DNA of 64,000 nucleotides from Kalmusia sp. IMI 367209 (taxonomy: Eukaryota > Ascomycota > Dothideomycetes > Pleosporales > Didymosphaeriaceae): contig JAPEUQ010000004.1 in assembly GCA_027946365.1 (NCBI GenBank), positions 744,001 to 808,000 on the forward strand. Reading direction: 5' to 3'. Below are positions 1 through 11,641 of this stretch, piece by piece. Under the pieces are notes generated by a model. The model saw nothing but the letters and a program-made list of their open reading frames with translations, was not told the DNA's origin and made no database searches. Position 1 is the first letter of the stretch. Each line of letters opens with the position of its first letter. The position numbers and the translations under genes were made by a program.

Positions 1-991
1 CGCCTTTGGTCTCAATTTGAGATGAGAGAACTGGTACTCACAGCGCCATTGATGCTCAAGCTACAACTAGAACCATTCACTTTAAAATTTCTCTCCGAAA
101 CGTTGGGGTGGTACGTTGTGAAATTCGTCTCTCAGTCAACTACTCACGAACGTGCAGTGACACACTGATCCTCAAAGGCACGTAAAGGGAAATCTTCGCG
201 CTTGGCAAGGAAGAGAGAACAGGTCCAACACCAGATTTAACTCGGCAGTACGCCCCTAAGTACATGCTGTAGCGTGTACCGTGCATAGATAAGTTCATTT
301 CGCCATTTGATTCGGCGACTTGGCCGGGAGTCCCAGCCTAGGGATAGATGGCAGGCATATCCTCGAAGGTAGTATTCACAAGCCGTGGACACCCGTCGTT
401 TCAGACTGGTAGGTCTAGGTAATTTTGGATGTGAAAGCATGTGGCTCGGTGGTTCTCAAAGTGGATCCGCCAGGGTACTTCCCAGGTGGTTCCTAGTGCC
501 ACCCTAAAATCCCCCCTTTACAGGCAGGCCTACATCTAAACCATTCTAAGTTTTCCTAAGATCCATTCGCAACAAGGTGAGATGATAATGTAAGGAAGGC
601 GATCATTGTAAGAAGCGATCGTTCTCGCAGGAGAAGAGGCTGACATTGTAGATCATTCGCGAATCTGTCCAGGGCTAGCGAAGACACGGGCCAATCAAAT
701 GGCTGATAACATTTGAGTCCATGCCGCGGAGGTTCAATTGGGTATGCTGCGTGCTTTCATGATTCAAGAGCCCAACGATCGAGCTGCAAAGCGAATAGCT
801 GGCTCACGGGACATTCCGATTGGGAGAAGGTTAGCGGAAGGGTAGGCATAGTCGTCCGTGACCATGGCATGTAAGATAGCAACGACTGTGAAGAGTGGCG
901 CATATATGCAGTCAATTAAACAATGAATATGGGTATCTTTGTCGCACCGATCTATGATCTATAATTCTCTTCGCGCTGTTCACACTCCCCT
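1..991. other. intergenic, left edge
   Basis: No convincing coding sequence on either strand. The short open frames here are compositionally random and none has a recognisable motif or intron signals. The right end is presumably the 3' untranslated region of the WW/FF gene that ends at 992. Confidence 0.6.
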
Positions 992-2760
992 CTATGCACC
1001 CAGATGCGCCTTCAGCCCTTCCTTTCCCACCTTCATCGCACGCTCAATTTCCATTTCCTCCTCGCGCAATCGTCCCTTCCCGTACGCTAGCTCGCGTTCC
1101 TGCTTCCTCTTTTCTTCAAGGACACGCCGCTCGCGTTCTGCAAGAGCCCTCTCACGGCGTCTGCGCTCCTCGCGCCTCTTTGCTGCTTCGGCTTCTTCTT
1201 CGGCGGATGTGGCCGCGCCTTCGGGCGCGGGCGGCAACGTGGAAATATATGTTTCGATGAGGGGTTCGCGGGACGATGGGGAGAGGGAGATGTAGCGGAG
1301 GTCTGTTAAGATGGAGGAGGGAAGCGTGTCGAGGGTCGTAGCACGATTCAGAGAGGCGAGGGGTTGCGCTTTTAGAAGCGCTGTAAGGTCTGATCTTAGT
1401 TCCGAGGAGCGCATGCCAACACGTTTGATATGTTCGCGATATAACTTTTCTCTCTCTTTATCTGATAATTTTGCATCCTTGAGCTCGGGCTCTTTTTTGT
1501 ATTTCCGTCTGAACTCTGGCCAGTATAGTTTTGGCGTCGCGTAGCGATCAAGTAGCGCTAGATACGGTATCCGTGGATCGAGCTTCCGCTGCTTGGCCTT
1601 CTGTTCCTTGAGAAATTGGGCTTTCTCGCGGGACCATTCGTCGAAGCAATCTTTTCGAGCTTTCATGTTAGGGAGGGCTTTATATCGTTCGTCGTCGTAG
1701 AGGGCGCCGGTCTCAAGGACCTTGTCCCAGGGGGTATATGGGTTTGTGTGGGTGTCGTCAAGGAGCTCTTTGAAGAGGGTTTTGCAGTCCTCCTCTGAGA
1801 GTGGTGGCTCCTCGTCGGTGTAGTCTTCTTCGTATCCGCCTTCCAATTCTTCCATCTGTGCTAGTTGCCATGCAAGGTCATCGTCGTCGTCACCCGTTTC
1901 CATGGGTCGGTCTGCGATAGGCTCTTCAGTTCGTTGTCGCTTCGGCGGATGCGATGCCCCCTCGCCCTCGTCGTCTGTGACTTCGACTTCCTCATACTCT
2001 TCTTCGTCGTCCATGCCCTCTTCGCCATCTACTTCCACAATCTCGATTTCCTCTTCGGCAGCTGCCAGGTCTGCTTCGATCTCCGCCATCGCATCGTCTT
2101 CCTCGACATCACTCGGTTCGCCGCGCTCTTTACGTTCTTTTCTCTCGCGCTCGAGTCGGTCGAATTCTGCGACTGCCTTCATGACGTCCGGCGGGAACTT
2201 CCAGAAGCTTTTGTTTGTATCCTTGTTCCAGACGAATCTCCTCCCGAGCTTGGTCTTAACCAGCACCCATGGCGCGCAGTTTGGGAGATCATGGCGATGC
2301 TTTGGGCGATCTTTTGGCTGTCGCGTCCGATCCGAGAAGTTGCTGTGTCCGCCGCGAAGCCCTCCTCGAGAGCTGCCTCTTCCAGTGTCCGATCCCCGAG
2401 TAGATTGAAACGATTGGAGTGGTGCCCCACCGAAGATGAGGTTCTCCATCTGTTGCTTTGGATCGAACGCATTTTGCGCTGGTGTAGGGACGTTGTAGTC
2501 GCTGTAGCCTGAGTCTGCGCCTAATGACGGAGGCGGTCGCGGTGGGAGAGAGGCGGGTGGTGGGAATATGACCTCGGCGACAGGTCGCGTATATGTGGAT
2601 TTTTTCGTCTCGGCATTGAAGTAGTAGGTATGGCCTGAAGATGGTAAGCAACAGTAGAACGCATGAAGAGGAGCAAACTACCTGAGGGCGCCTTGTGCTC
2701 CGTCCAGCCTGCAGGTAACGGTGGCGCTGGAGCTGATGGTCTCGCGGGAACATCAGACAT
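992..2760 (-). CDS. WW and FF domain protein, splicing/transcription-elongation type (TCERG1/Urn1-like)
   Basis: Two exons, 2760-2682 and 2634-992; the 47-nt GT-AG intron splits the first WW domain and its removal restores it exactly. The product is about 573 aa. WW1 (residues about 14-45) starts LPAGWTEHKAPSG, with the Tyr-Tyr-Phe core and terminal Pro in exon 2. A second, weaker WW-like segment (about 148-178, PWVLVKTKLGRRFVWN) follows. Two FF-type helical repeats lie near 314-360 and 384-436. Long acidic Glu/Asp tracts separate WW and FF parts, and the C-terminus is a highly charged Arg/Glu coiled-coil. Known WW/FF proteins (TCERG1, Prp40, Urn1) couple RNA polymerase II to the spliceosome, so a nuclear splicing or elongation role is inferred. 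The start at 2760 gives MSDVPARPSAP directly before WW1. It is divergent from the proteasome gene, with 232 bp between the starts. Confidence 0.88.
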
Positions 2761-2992
2761 ACTGGAGCGCCTCACGGGCAATGTAAAAGCGAGTGACGTT
2801 CGCAAAAGTAAGTTGCAGCTCGAAAAAGTGGTCGGGCTTGGCGAAGCTCGTCGCCGACAACGCGCGTGAAGCTAATGCCTGGAGCTCTCGAACAACACCA
2901 ACCCACTCCCCAGGTCCCCGCCGACCTCTCTCCGCTGCTCCAACTTCTACGTTCCTCAATCTCTTGTCCTAGAACCGCTCCCGCTCGCAATC
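2761..2992. promoter_or_regulatory. shared divergent promoter
   Basis: The 232-bp interval between the start codons of the WW/FF gene (minus) and the proteasome alpha gene (plus) must hold both 5' untranslated regions and both core promoters. The proteasome side is pyrimidine-rich just before its ATG. No specific factor site could be assigned with confidence. Confidence 0.5.
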
Positions 2993-3907
2993 ATGTCGCG
3001 GAGATACGATTCAAGGGTACGTCACCGTCACAACCTCTGCCAGCCCGCAGCTAACACCAATACAGACAACGATCTTCTCGCCGGAGGGGCGCCTTTACCA
3101 GGTCGAATATGCGCTCGAAGCCATCTCGCACGCAGGAACTGCATTAGGTATCTTAGCTCAGGACGGCATCGTTTTGGCGGCAGAGAGAAAGGTCACCAGC
3201 AAGCTGTTGGAGCAAGACACATCAGCCGAGAAGCTCTATATCCTGAACGAGTATGTCTAATATTCATACGAGTGCCGGATATCACGCTAATGGTCTTGAA
3301 CAGCAACATGATCTGTGCCGTTGCAGGCATGACGGCCGACGCCAACATCCTGATCAATTACGCTCGCCAAGCTGCCCAGCGCTACCTCCTCACGTACAAC
3401 GAAGACATCCCCTGCGAACAGCTCGTACGCCGGCTATGCGATCTGAAGCAGGGATACACTCAGCACGGTGGTCTCCGGCCCTTCGGTGTGTCCTTCATTT
3501 ACGCAGGATGGGACCCTCAGCGACAGTTTCAGCTCTACCAGAGCAACCCAAGCGGTAATTACGGCGGTTGGAAGGCGACGAGTGTCGGAGCCAACAACGC
3601 TTCTGCTCAGAGTCTGCTCAAGCAGGATTACAAGGAAGAATGTGACCTGAAGGAGGCATGCGGACTGGCTGTCAAGGTGCTTAGTAAGACGATGGATTCC
3701 ACGAAGCTCAGCAGCGAGAAGAGTAGGCCTTCCCAAAATCAACATACACAGAGCGATACTAACGTATATATAGTCGAATTCGCTACAGTCGGTAGGACAA
3801 AGTCCGGAAAGATCTACCACCACCTTTGGGGAGCGGACGAGATCGATGCGCTGCTCAAGGAGCACGGTCTGGCCAAGCAGGAAGATACCGAAATGGCTGA
3901 AACCTGA
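2993..3907 (+). CDS. PRE9: 20S proteasome subunit alpha-3 (PSMA4/Pre9 type)
   Basis: Four exons: 2993-3016, 3066-3250, 3304-3722 and 3774-3907; all introns are GT-AG, 49-53 nt. The spliced product is 253 aa, the normal family length. The N-terminus [17 protein letters not shown] is the signature of the alpha-3 (PSMA4) subunit, with the proteasome A motif running into [10 protein letters not shown]. The internal [12 protein letters not shown] segment is also typical. Alpha subunits form the outer heptameric rings of the 20S core and gate substrate entry; they lack the catalytic N-terminal Thr, as here. Exon 1 is only 24 nt and encodes eight residues. The acidic C-terminal tail (EDTEMAET) is usual for fungal orthologues. 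Confidence 0.97.
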   Translation: MSRRYDSRVRHRHNLCQPAANTNTDNDLLAGGAPLPGRICARSHLARRNCIRYLSSGRHRFGGREKGHQQAVGARHISREALYPERVCLIFIRVPDITLMVLNSNMICAVAGMTADANILINYARQAAQRYLLTYNEDIPCEQLVRRLCDLKQGYTQHGGLRPFGVSFIYAGWDPQRQFQLYQSNPSGNYGGWKATSVGANNASAQSLLKQDYKEECDLKEACGLAVKVLSKTMDSTKLSSEKSRPSQNQHTQSDTNVYIVEFATVGRTKSGKIYHHLWGADEIDALLKEHGLAKQEDTEMAET

Positions 3908-4436
3908 GAGCGCAGCAAGTAGCCGGGGGTTTCGGCGCCTATGGATGATGATAGATTAACCTGTAGACAAGAGTTATGAGGTCTGCCCTGGTGCGTATCG
4001 TATATCCTGGGATGTCTCGGCTTGTAGTGAGCTCTTTGAATTTGTGTCTCGGCCTGTACCATATTAGGTGAGAGCACCATGCAAAAACACGTCTGGTAGC
4101 AAATCTCACTTCATGACGACACATCCCATGTTAATCCAGATTGACTCTCAAGTGCTGCACATGCACTCTACTATGAGAGCTAACAATTATGAGACATCTC
4201 TTGAAAATATTGTGAACATGCAGAATTACCTTCTTCCTTACAGTCTTGTGCTGGGAAGGTGTTTCCCTGCCTTGCGTGGACAACATTCGCCGTAGCGCAG
4301 TCGCGCCTTGCTCACACCACACCGCTACCGCTCCTCTCCCTGATTATGGTCACCTCTCCTATTCAACCTCGCTAGGCACACCACAAATCTCTTTACTGCA
4401 TCCTTTAGCCAGCATTGTCTATTTTGCATCTCCAAC
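3908..4436. other. intergenic
   Basis: 3' region of the proteasome gene and 5' region of the next plus-strand gene. The last 120 bp before 4437 are CT-rich, a common pattern in filamentous fungal promoters. Nothing else seen. Confidence 0.5.
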
Positions 4437-5513
4437 ATGACTAGCTTCCGGCTGCCTGCTGTCGGTCCGGCCGGTTCTGTGCTTCAGCAGCTCCTCCAAG
4501 AGATCAATGACCGAGACGTGGACTCGTCGTCAAGTGATGCCAGGCTCCCGTTCCACGACGGCGCTAACTCTCGGAGAGGTTCCCTGACCAGCTCGGGAAA
4601 AGGGTCCATGGCTAGTAGCATCCACTCCTCTCACCAGAACTCTTCAGTCTGGGTCAAAGGCGGATCAGTTGCGGAAGACGCTCGGCAGAAGCTCAGAGCA
4701 CTCGATGAAGCTCGCCAACGGAAACGATCAGTCGATACTTGCCATTGGGGTAATTTGCAAGCATTCGATGGCCCCACCCATGCCCCAGAGGTAGCACCCG
4801 ATCTACCTTCTCCGCCAATGTTTTCGGGTGTACACTTTGGCCGCGCGGCTACCTTTTCGATTCCGAAGAAACCTTCACCTTTCCCCGATGATTCAAAGGA
4901 ACATTTTCGTAGGAACAGATTCCCTATAGTTATCCACGCTCCTTGCTGACATGAACTGGTCATAGGTGGGAAGCGTGAACGCAGTGGTGCCGATTCGCCT
5001 GAGTTATTAACAAAGAAGATTCGAAATGATAGCCTCTTTGACAAGCCATACCAAGATCGACAATATTGCACTCCTAGCACTCCACCGTGCCAGACAGGAA
5101 GATGTGGTGGCACCGTGGCGACTACTCATGTCAGAAGCCCAAGTTTACTCGGCCTATGTCTGGACTCGTCAGCTGAGATGCCTCCTTCTCCGCCGTCTGG
5201 TCTCCGAGTCACCCCAAAGCACGCTAATAAACCCCCTCAACCTGCAACACCCCGCCGATCACCTACATCTGAGCATGACAACGGCAGCCCAGGCGGTACA
5301 CCAGCCTGGATGCGGCCCCTCCACTTGGTAGACGACGACGTATCTATCTACAAGAATGTGCATGGCGAGAAGTCACAGGACCGCCCTCTTTGCTTGTTTT
5401 GCTTCCGGCAGCACGGCAACTTTCACAGAATCCTTCAACACGGCTGCGAAGTCTGCGGACAGGAAGAAGTCTTGGAAGGGCACTACTGGGAGGCACCATT
5501 CTGGGCGCGATAG
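4437..5513 (+). CDS. uncharacterised protein with C-terminal Cys-rich motif
   Basis: Two exons, 4437-4908 and 4966-5513, separated by a 57-nt GT-AG intron that restores one frame; the product is 339 aa. I do not recognise a named family. The first 250 residues are Ser/Pro-rich and probably disordered. A short charged helix near residues 75-100 (SVAEDARQKLRALDEARQRK) may be structured. The C-terminal 40 residues hold CLFCFRQHGNFHRILQHGC followed by a CxxC, which looks like a small zinc-binding fold (CxxC, C, CxxC). The conserved-looking ends around a low-complexity middle suggest a real protein. A nuclear or cytosolic role cannot be told apart from sequence. Confidence 0.7.
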
Positions 5514-6384
5514 GGCGATCACATTTTTGACCTTGAACGACTCACTGCAACCAATGCTGGCGATCCGACAGCCTATAGGTAGTCCTTTGCTCTCTAGGTA
5601 TTTTTGAGAATTTGTTTCAGGATGGGTGTGCACAGGTTTTGTCACTAGATTCTTTTAGCGCTCATTGAATATGCATTGTGTCTCTAGGTTGTGTCTTACT
5701 CGTTCCGCACAGACCTGCTGGGCCTGGCTCACTTTTAGGTACTTGCTCTTGATAGTTCGATGGTCCTTTTGAGGTTTACGCGCAAGCGATGCAGTACGGT
5801 CGGAAACGGTATATACGTGTACCCGGCGAGGGTTGTAGTTTCGCAAGCTCTACAGAGTATCATTCACGTCGTCTCACGAATATACAGCTAAAACTTCGTG
5901 CCAAAGATGGCTAATTATCTTAGATAGTAGCAGGTGGCTCAAACGTTGACTCATTGCTGTTGATGCTCTGTGCGCATAGCCACGACAGCGCAGCCTTGTC
6001 CTGATCCAGAAGCCCATTGCCATGCGACGTCTAACCTTGATGTCTCGAAATATCCACTGGCTTTCAAGGTCAAAATGCGCTGTATTCATTGTACTTCACC
6101 GCCTTGTATTTACCTACTTTCTCACCTCAACCCCACGCAGCTCAACCCAAGTTTCGGGACCGAACAACCAGGCGCCGAATAAGCCGCGTCTACCTCAAGC
6201 CTACGCCACGGCATAAGCGTATTCCCTTTTGCATCGTACCACGCATACAGGTTCGACGCATCGTGCTTTTAAGTGCTGCTGGCTTGCTTACTTGTGCGCT
6301 GTTCACAGGGGTTAAACACCTAGACAGGTGGCGACTACAACTACTTTTCACACGAAACGCGATAAACTAAGGTCATAAGTCAAT
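5514..6384. other. intergenic
   Basis: No supported gene. Several short frames exist on both strands but none has recognisable content. It holds the 3' end of the preceding gene and the promoter of the gene at 6385. Confidence 0.5.
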
Positions 6385-6993
6385 ATGAACGAGGACTTAG
6401 AAAGAGCAGAGTCCCTTCAGCCCAAGAGATTGCCGCCTACACCGCCGCCGTCGCCAAAATCGCCGCCGACTCTACGCCAGATCACACCGGTGCTTTCAAC
6501 GTCCATGAGACCCACCTCGGCAAATCTACCAATGCCAACTTCACTGCCACCGAACGTCGAATACCCGCCGTCGATTGATGCGCAACAGAGTGGACTCTCA
6601 TCTCACAGTCTACAACCACAGTTTCGCTCACGGCGTCTTTCCGACTCTGTATGCTCATCCACATCAGACGCATCAGACTCATCCGAGACTTCTATCTTCT
6701 CGCACGTATCAAGCTCGACGACGCGCTCTGCCAGTCCTCCCGAAAACTTCTATGCTGGCCTGCCCGGGGAGAGTTTAGCGCGCACGCGGCATCTATATGA
6801 TACGGGACAGATATATGGGACGTATTATCTTGGTGGTGGGAGGAGAGGTGCAGTTTCAGGGCCGAGTAGTGGGTATTATGAAGGAATATACGGAAGGAGG
6901 AGGAGGAGGACTGATGAAAGTGAGGATAGCGACGAGAATGGGAGTGTTCGGCGTGGTGGGAAAGGTGGTGGGCAGTATGTTGGGGTTGTGTAG
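6385..6993 (+). CDS. uncharacterised Ser/Pro-rich protein
   Basis: Single open frame of 202 aa starting MNEDLERAESLQPKRLPPTP. The first two thirds are Pro- and Ser-rich (PPTPPPSPKSPP-like tracts), compatible with SH3/WW ligands or phosphorylation sites. The last third is Gly/Arg/Asp-rich and holds a Tyr-Gly-rich stretch (YDTGQIYGTYYLGGG). No known domain is seen. Codon pattern and an uninterrupted frame support coding, but the low-complexity composition makes this less certain than its neighbours. Confidence 0.5.
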   Translation: MNEDLERAESLQPKRLPPTPPPSPKSPPTLRQITPVLSTSMRPTSANLPMPTSLPPNVEYPPSIDAQQSGLSSHSLQPQFRSRRLSDSVCSSTSDASDSSETSIFSHVSSSTTRSASPPENFYAGLPGESLARTRHLYDTGQIYGTYYLGGGRRGAVSGPSSGYYEGIYGRRRRRTDESEDSDENGSVRRGGKGGGQYVGVV

Positions 6994-8016
6994 GTTATCA
7001 CGGGTGGTATGTGGGGCGAGACGTCTGTGGCAAGAGAGACTCAATGTAGATTAAACCATGCGTAGGATTTGGGTAAGGGAATGGAGTTCGGCAGGTTTTT
7101 CTGGGCGTATTCGCCTTATAGGGATAGAGTAAGTAGAGCTGTTGGAAGGCTGGCTTTGATTATATTTGAAATTGACTTCACAAATCTATCAATTCTAGAC
7201 GAGGCCTGAACACGAGTATTCCTCTAGATTGCAACGTGTCAATCATTCGAGCACGCAATGTCTCTGCGTATGTCTACGTTCACGTTTTATAGCAACTGGT
7301 TCAAGGAAACGAGTACTTGGATGGGTACTTTCGAAAATACCTGGAAAGAAAGTCTTTAAGTTGTTTTCCCTTCAAGAGCCGACTTTACTAAAGCATAAAA
7401 ATTGAGATAATCCGATCAGAATGAATAAAAATATATTCACGGAGTAACATCACGTGATGCATCGTACCGTTCAACTTTCGCGTGCGTTGCCTACGGAGCA
7501 CGTCATCACGAGGACGCCATACCTTGGCATTTCAGAATTTACAGTGAAGGATTCAATTAAGCTATTGCGAACCGGCTGGATGTCCTCGATATCACTCGGC
7601 AGGTTCGTCGCTAGTGGATCCGCGCTTGAACCGGTAAGAGCGACAAAGGATAAAATGGACTCATCCGGCTCTTAAGTCCAATCACGTCTTACTATTCTAT
7701 GCGCTCCCTATCCCTCTCCTAAATTGGCAACATACAATTTATTCTCCAACATCCACTGCCGCAACGTAGATTAGCGACCCCAGATATCTTTATTGATTCC
7801 TTGGCTTCATATGGAATACGAATCGGAACGGCTCCTGGACATGAAAGAACTCAAGAAAGGACAAGAGTTGCTTGTTGTAACTGCACAGCATTGTCCGAGA
7901 GATCAGCACCGCCTCACATCGAGCAATGTCTGCGAAGACATCATATAATGCTGTGTTGCGGGCGACTATAATTGACGTGGACCCCCCTCCTCTTGCTTTG
8001 GTATCCTCTGTTCATC
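6994..8016. other. intergenic with a 12-bp CACGTG palindrome
   Basis: No gene supported. At 7448-7459 lies the perfect palindrome CATCACGTGATG, an E-box core of the kind bound by bHLH factors. It is about 560 bp upstream of the protease start, so a link to that gene is only a possibility. Confidence 0.4.
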
Positions 8017-9404
8017 ATGTCTTCCTTCTTCGGTCTTCTTGCTCTTGCAGCAGCAGCGATTCCGTTTTTGACGCAGGCGGCACCAGTATCCACGCCAGTC
8101 GCTGGACAGGTTGTTTCTGGAAAATGGATCATCACTCTTCAGCCAAATGCTGACGTAGCGACCATTGCATCGCATATCAGCAAGGTTCGCGAGATTCACG
8201 CTCGCAACATCGGCCATCGCAGCGTCGCAGAAGACGAACTGGGAGGAGTTGAACGCCAATATGGATTTGGCAGTTTCAAGGGCTATGCAGGCTCATTCGA
8301 TGAAGCAACAATCGAGGAGCTAAGAAACTTACCTGAGGTATTGACCACAGGATTATGCACTATGTCACTGATCCTCACAAATTTACAGGTGCTCAATGTT
8401 GAAGAGGATTCAATCATGACAACATTCGACTTTGTTACTCGTAGGGATTTGCACGAGACCTTTTGATAGCTACTAACATTTATAAAGAAAGCAACACTAC
8501 AAACTGGGGTCTTGCTACAATCTCCTCACGAACAAATGGTGCTGAGGATTACATTTACGATTCGAGCGCTGGTCAGGGCAACTACAATTACGTCGTTGAC
8601 ACTGGTGTCCGGACAACACACCAGGAGTTTGAGGGCGGTCGCGCTGTCTGGGGATACAACGCTGTCAACGACAAGAACACTGATAACGCAGGTCATGGCA
8701 CGTAAGTAGTGCGAATGCTCTAGCATACTCATCTTTAACCTCCTTCTAGTCACGTAGCGGGTATTATGGTTGACTCAACCTACGGTGTAGCCAAGAAGGC
8801 AACCGTTGTCGCAGTAAAAATTTTCGAAGGCAACTCAGGCCAGATGTCCACTGTGATTGCTGGTTTCAATTGGGCTGTCAACGATATTGTCGCGAAGAAC
8901 CGCACCAACACTGCTGTCATCAATATGTCTCTTGGCGGTGCTGCCTCAGCTACATGGGACGCCGCTATCACTGCAGCATGGAACCAAGGGGTCCTCGCTG
9001 TTGTCGCCGCTGGTAATGAAAACAGAGATGCTTCTTTGGTCTCACCTGCTCGGTCGCCCGAAGTTATTTGCGTCGGCAACTTACAGCGGAACGATTCCAG
9101 ATACGGAGGCACTTCTGGATCTAATTATGGCCCCGCCGTGGATATCTTCGCTCCTGGTACTGGCATCGTATCTTCATACCGAACTTCTGATACTGCGACA
9201 CAGTCTCTCTCTGGTACATCGATGGCTTCGCCGCATGTTGCTGGCCTCGTCTCCTATCTCCGCGGACTCGAGGGGCCGTCGAGTGCTTCTGCTATCAAGG
9301 CACGTGTGCTGGAACTGGCTACTCCGGATCGCGTTATTGATGCGAAAGGCTCGGCGAATTTGATTGCGTACAACGGCGCTGAAGGTAATGAGGAAGATGA
9401 ATAG
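8017..9404 (+). CDS. secreted subtilisin-like serine protease (peptidase S8, proteinase K type)
   Basis: Four exons: 8017-8337, 8389-8440, 8488-8701 and 8750-9404, all GT-AG; 413 aa. A signal peptide ([21 protein letters not shown]) is followed by an inhibitor I9 propeptide (about residues 35-115). The mature region begins near [15 protein letters not shown]. The catalytic triad is visible: Asp162 ([10 protein letters not shown]), His194 (GHGTHVAGI) and Ser353 ([11 protein letters not shown]); the oxyanion-hole Asn is about 285 (AAGNEN). Proteinase K-type enzymes are secreted alkaline endopeptidases used for nutrition and, in some fungi, host colonisation. The correct junctions are fixed by the VTQSN and GHGTH motifs, which are each split by an intron. 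The C-terminus has a short acidic tail. Confidence 0.95.
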
Positions 9405-9691
9405 CAAGATCCCGCCATGCAAGTTGAAACACGTTATCGCTGCCAACTGAATCAAAATAAGGGTGACTCGTGAGTTGGATACACGATGTAGAGCATCAGA
9501 CTGAAGAACTCTAGACAGTAGTCAAATAGTAATAAGGTTTGATACGATCATCGAATTTCACTCTGCTAGTGGACGATCATTAATACGCTTAAGCTACCCA
9601 ATCCCACAAATACCGAACAATTTACCGCCGTAACAATGCTATCGGGTATCGAAGAAAACCTTTACCAGCGCTAAAACGTACGATTCCGCCC

Positions 9692-10507
9692 TCACTTCAA
9701 GTACCCCATGCCTAACCCCATCCCACTTAACCTTCCAAGCGGCTCCGCGCTAGCCGGCCTCCCTGGTCTCGGTGCACTTATCATCTCCTTGTCAATCCAC
9801 TTCTCACCCTCCTCCACGCTCTCCCTCTCGTTCTTCATAAAGGCCGCCTGCGGCACACTCAGCAATCCCTCTCCCCACTTTGTCGGCACCGGTCGACCAA
9901 TGCTGTCTTTGTGAAGCCAACCCTCCCGCGAGTCACCCGTTAGCGTACGCTGGGATGAGCGAGAGCCTGTTCTTGAAGGAGGTAAAGGTGAGTTGAACAC
10001 GCGATGCCGTAGTAGTGAGCCGAGCTTGGAGCGTCGGATTGGGATCTCAGTTATCTCGGGTCGACGTCTGCGCCGTATGAGGAAGATTATCAGGACGAGA
10101 ATAAGGATGAACAGGACGGCACTGCCAGTGATGATACCAGCGAGAGTTCCTGGGGACATGATGACATTCGTCCGGGTTAATTTGAGTTCGTCGGCTGGTG
10201 GCAAGTTCGATCCGTTGTTGTCATTGGTGTTGCTATTGCCATTAGAGCTTGTGGGTGGATTTGATGTCGGTCTTGGGACAATGGATGATGTAGATGTGAT
10301 AACAACGGTTGTCGAAGCAGAGGATGTGAGTGGTCGAGGTGGTGGTGTGAGTTTGACAGGTGCAGGATTATTACCTGTGTTTCCGTTTTGGTCCGGAATA
10401 GCTTGTCGCTTATAAAGATGAAAATGTGATTTTGCAGGATCCTTTATAGATGCAGCCGTTGTTGAGCCATAGAAAGAGAAAAGAAGTGTGTGATAGAGTA
10501 TGATCAT
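9692..10507 (-). CDS. single-pass membrane protein with Ser/Thr-rich ectodomain (Mid2/sensor-like layout)
   Basis: 271 aa from the ATG at 10507. The N-terminus (MIILYHTLLFSFYGSTTAAS) is a signal peptide. It is followed by a Ser/Thr/Pro/Asn-rich extracellular part likely to be O-mannosylated. One strong transmembrane helix at about 130-155 (GIITGSAVLFILILVLIIF) is capped by a stop-transfer run of Arg. The cytoplasmic tail of about 115 residues is basic and Ser-rich. This layout matches fungal cell-wall stress sensors and other Mid2-like or SKG6-like proteins, but no specific family motif is visible, so only topology is claimed. The frame stays open for another 155 codons upstream; that extension has no hydrophobic or domain content and is treated as untranslated. 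Confidence 0.7.
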   Translation of the reverse strand: MIILYHTLLFSFYGSTTAASIKDPAKSHFHLYKRQAIPDQNGNTGNNPAPVKLTPPPRPLTSSASTTVVITSTSSIVPRPTSNPPTSSNGNSNTNDNNGSNLPPADELKLTRTNVIMSPGTLAGIITGSAVLFILILVLIIFLIRRRRRPEITEIPIRRSKLGSLLRHRVFNSPLPPSRTGSRSSQRTLTGDSREGWLHKDSIGRPVPTKWGEGLLSVPQAAFMKNERESVEEGEKWIDKEMISAPRPGRPASAEPLGRLSGMGLGMGYLK

Positions 10508-11641
10508 TATGAGTCGCGTCAAGGTAAATGACCGGCATCTTCGTTGTCCCCATCTTGTTGAAGAACGTATGGGGTCTCTAGCTAATGAAGTCCGATTAGG
10601 TTTCCATTGAGGCTTCCGTTGATATAGCTGTGAATTGTCTTGTAATCGATGTGTTCTATCTGATTTTATTTGGTGATTGTGCAGATAACAATCGTCTGTA
10701 GCACATGCAGTGCTATTAGATCCAGAGCACGATCTAATCTTCATGAGCCAATTGCCACGCTTCACAAGGAGAGAGCCATACCCTGAAGCTGGTGATGTTA
10801 TTCTTCTTTGTTCTTGGTATGTGTGACACCAAATCAATCCCTCGCAATGTGAATGATGAGGTGTATATTTCCCACTCTTCTTGATTTCGGTCACACAGTC
10901 GGTGGACAATGTTGTAGAATGCTGCCAGGGGTACGTCGACAACATGTTGTCGAAGTGATCGCTTAACTTCATAAGCTTGCAGGATCCAAAAGCTGGAAAA
11001 GTCTGGGTAGAATGGGTATTGAGTGATTAAAAGTAATGAACTTGAGATCATAAGCCCTCAGTCTGTAGACTGACTCTTCCCTTGAATTTTGATAAGATTA
11101 ACAGCCGGAGTACCTTTGAACCACGGCACCCATGCCTCCTGAACCACAGCCGCATATCATCTGCAGAAGAGCCGCGACCTAAAACAAGCTTCATCCAGGG
11201 TTTGAATCGACTGCGTATCCCTGACGCCTTCCATTCTTCTACAGCCACCGAAAAATACTCCGGCTATTGCCGAATCGGGATGCAAATCTGGGGTAAAGTC
11301 GATGCATGAATGCGGATTTGCGCCATCCGCTGTCGCAGATCAAGATTAGCCGAGAGCACGTGCGGCCAGTACCGAGCGACGAATTGCTACATTATTCTAG
11401 AAAGGTGTTCGAAGGATCTCCAATGTTTTTCTGCGAGGGGTAGGTACCTCGAGGTACTCGTGGGCACAGGCCGGTTAAAGTGGGTCAGTCGGGGACATGG
11501 TGCCGATTGAAGAAATCGAACGACACAATGCAGAGGCACCGAATATTCTAGCGATGCTATGATATGCATTCTTTGCAGGTTCACAGATCAAAACTCCGCT
11601 ACAACCTCCATCCACCAGTTCGATGACCTCGCTAACTTCGT
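10508..11641. other. intergenic
   Basis: About 1.1 kb. It includes the fortuitous open extension upstream of the membrane protein gene and the promoter side of that gene. No other supported feature. Confidence 0.5.

Noticed and set aside
1865..2512. Long plus-strand open frames opposite the WW/FF gene
   Set aside because: They are antisense shadows of acidic, Glu/Asp-rich coding sequence and have no domain.
10508..10972. 155-codon upstream extension of the membrane protein frame
   Set aside because: It has no hydrophobic or domain content, and a good signal peptide starts at 10507.
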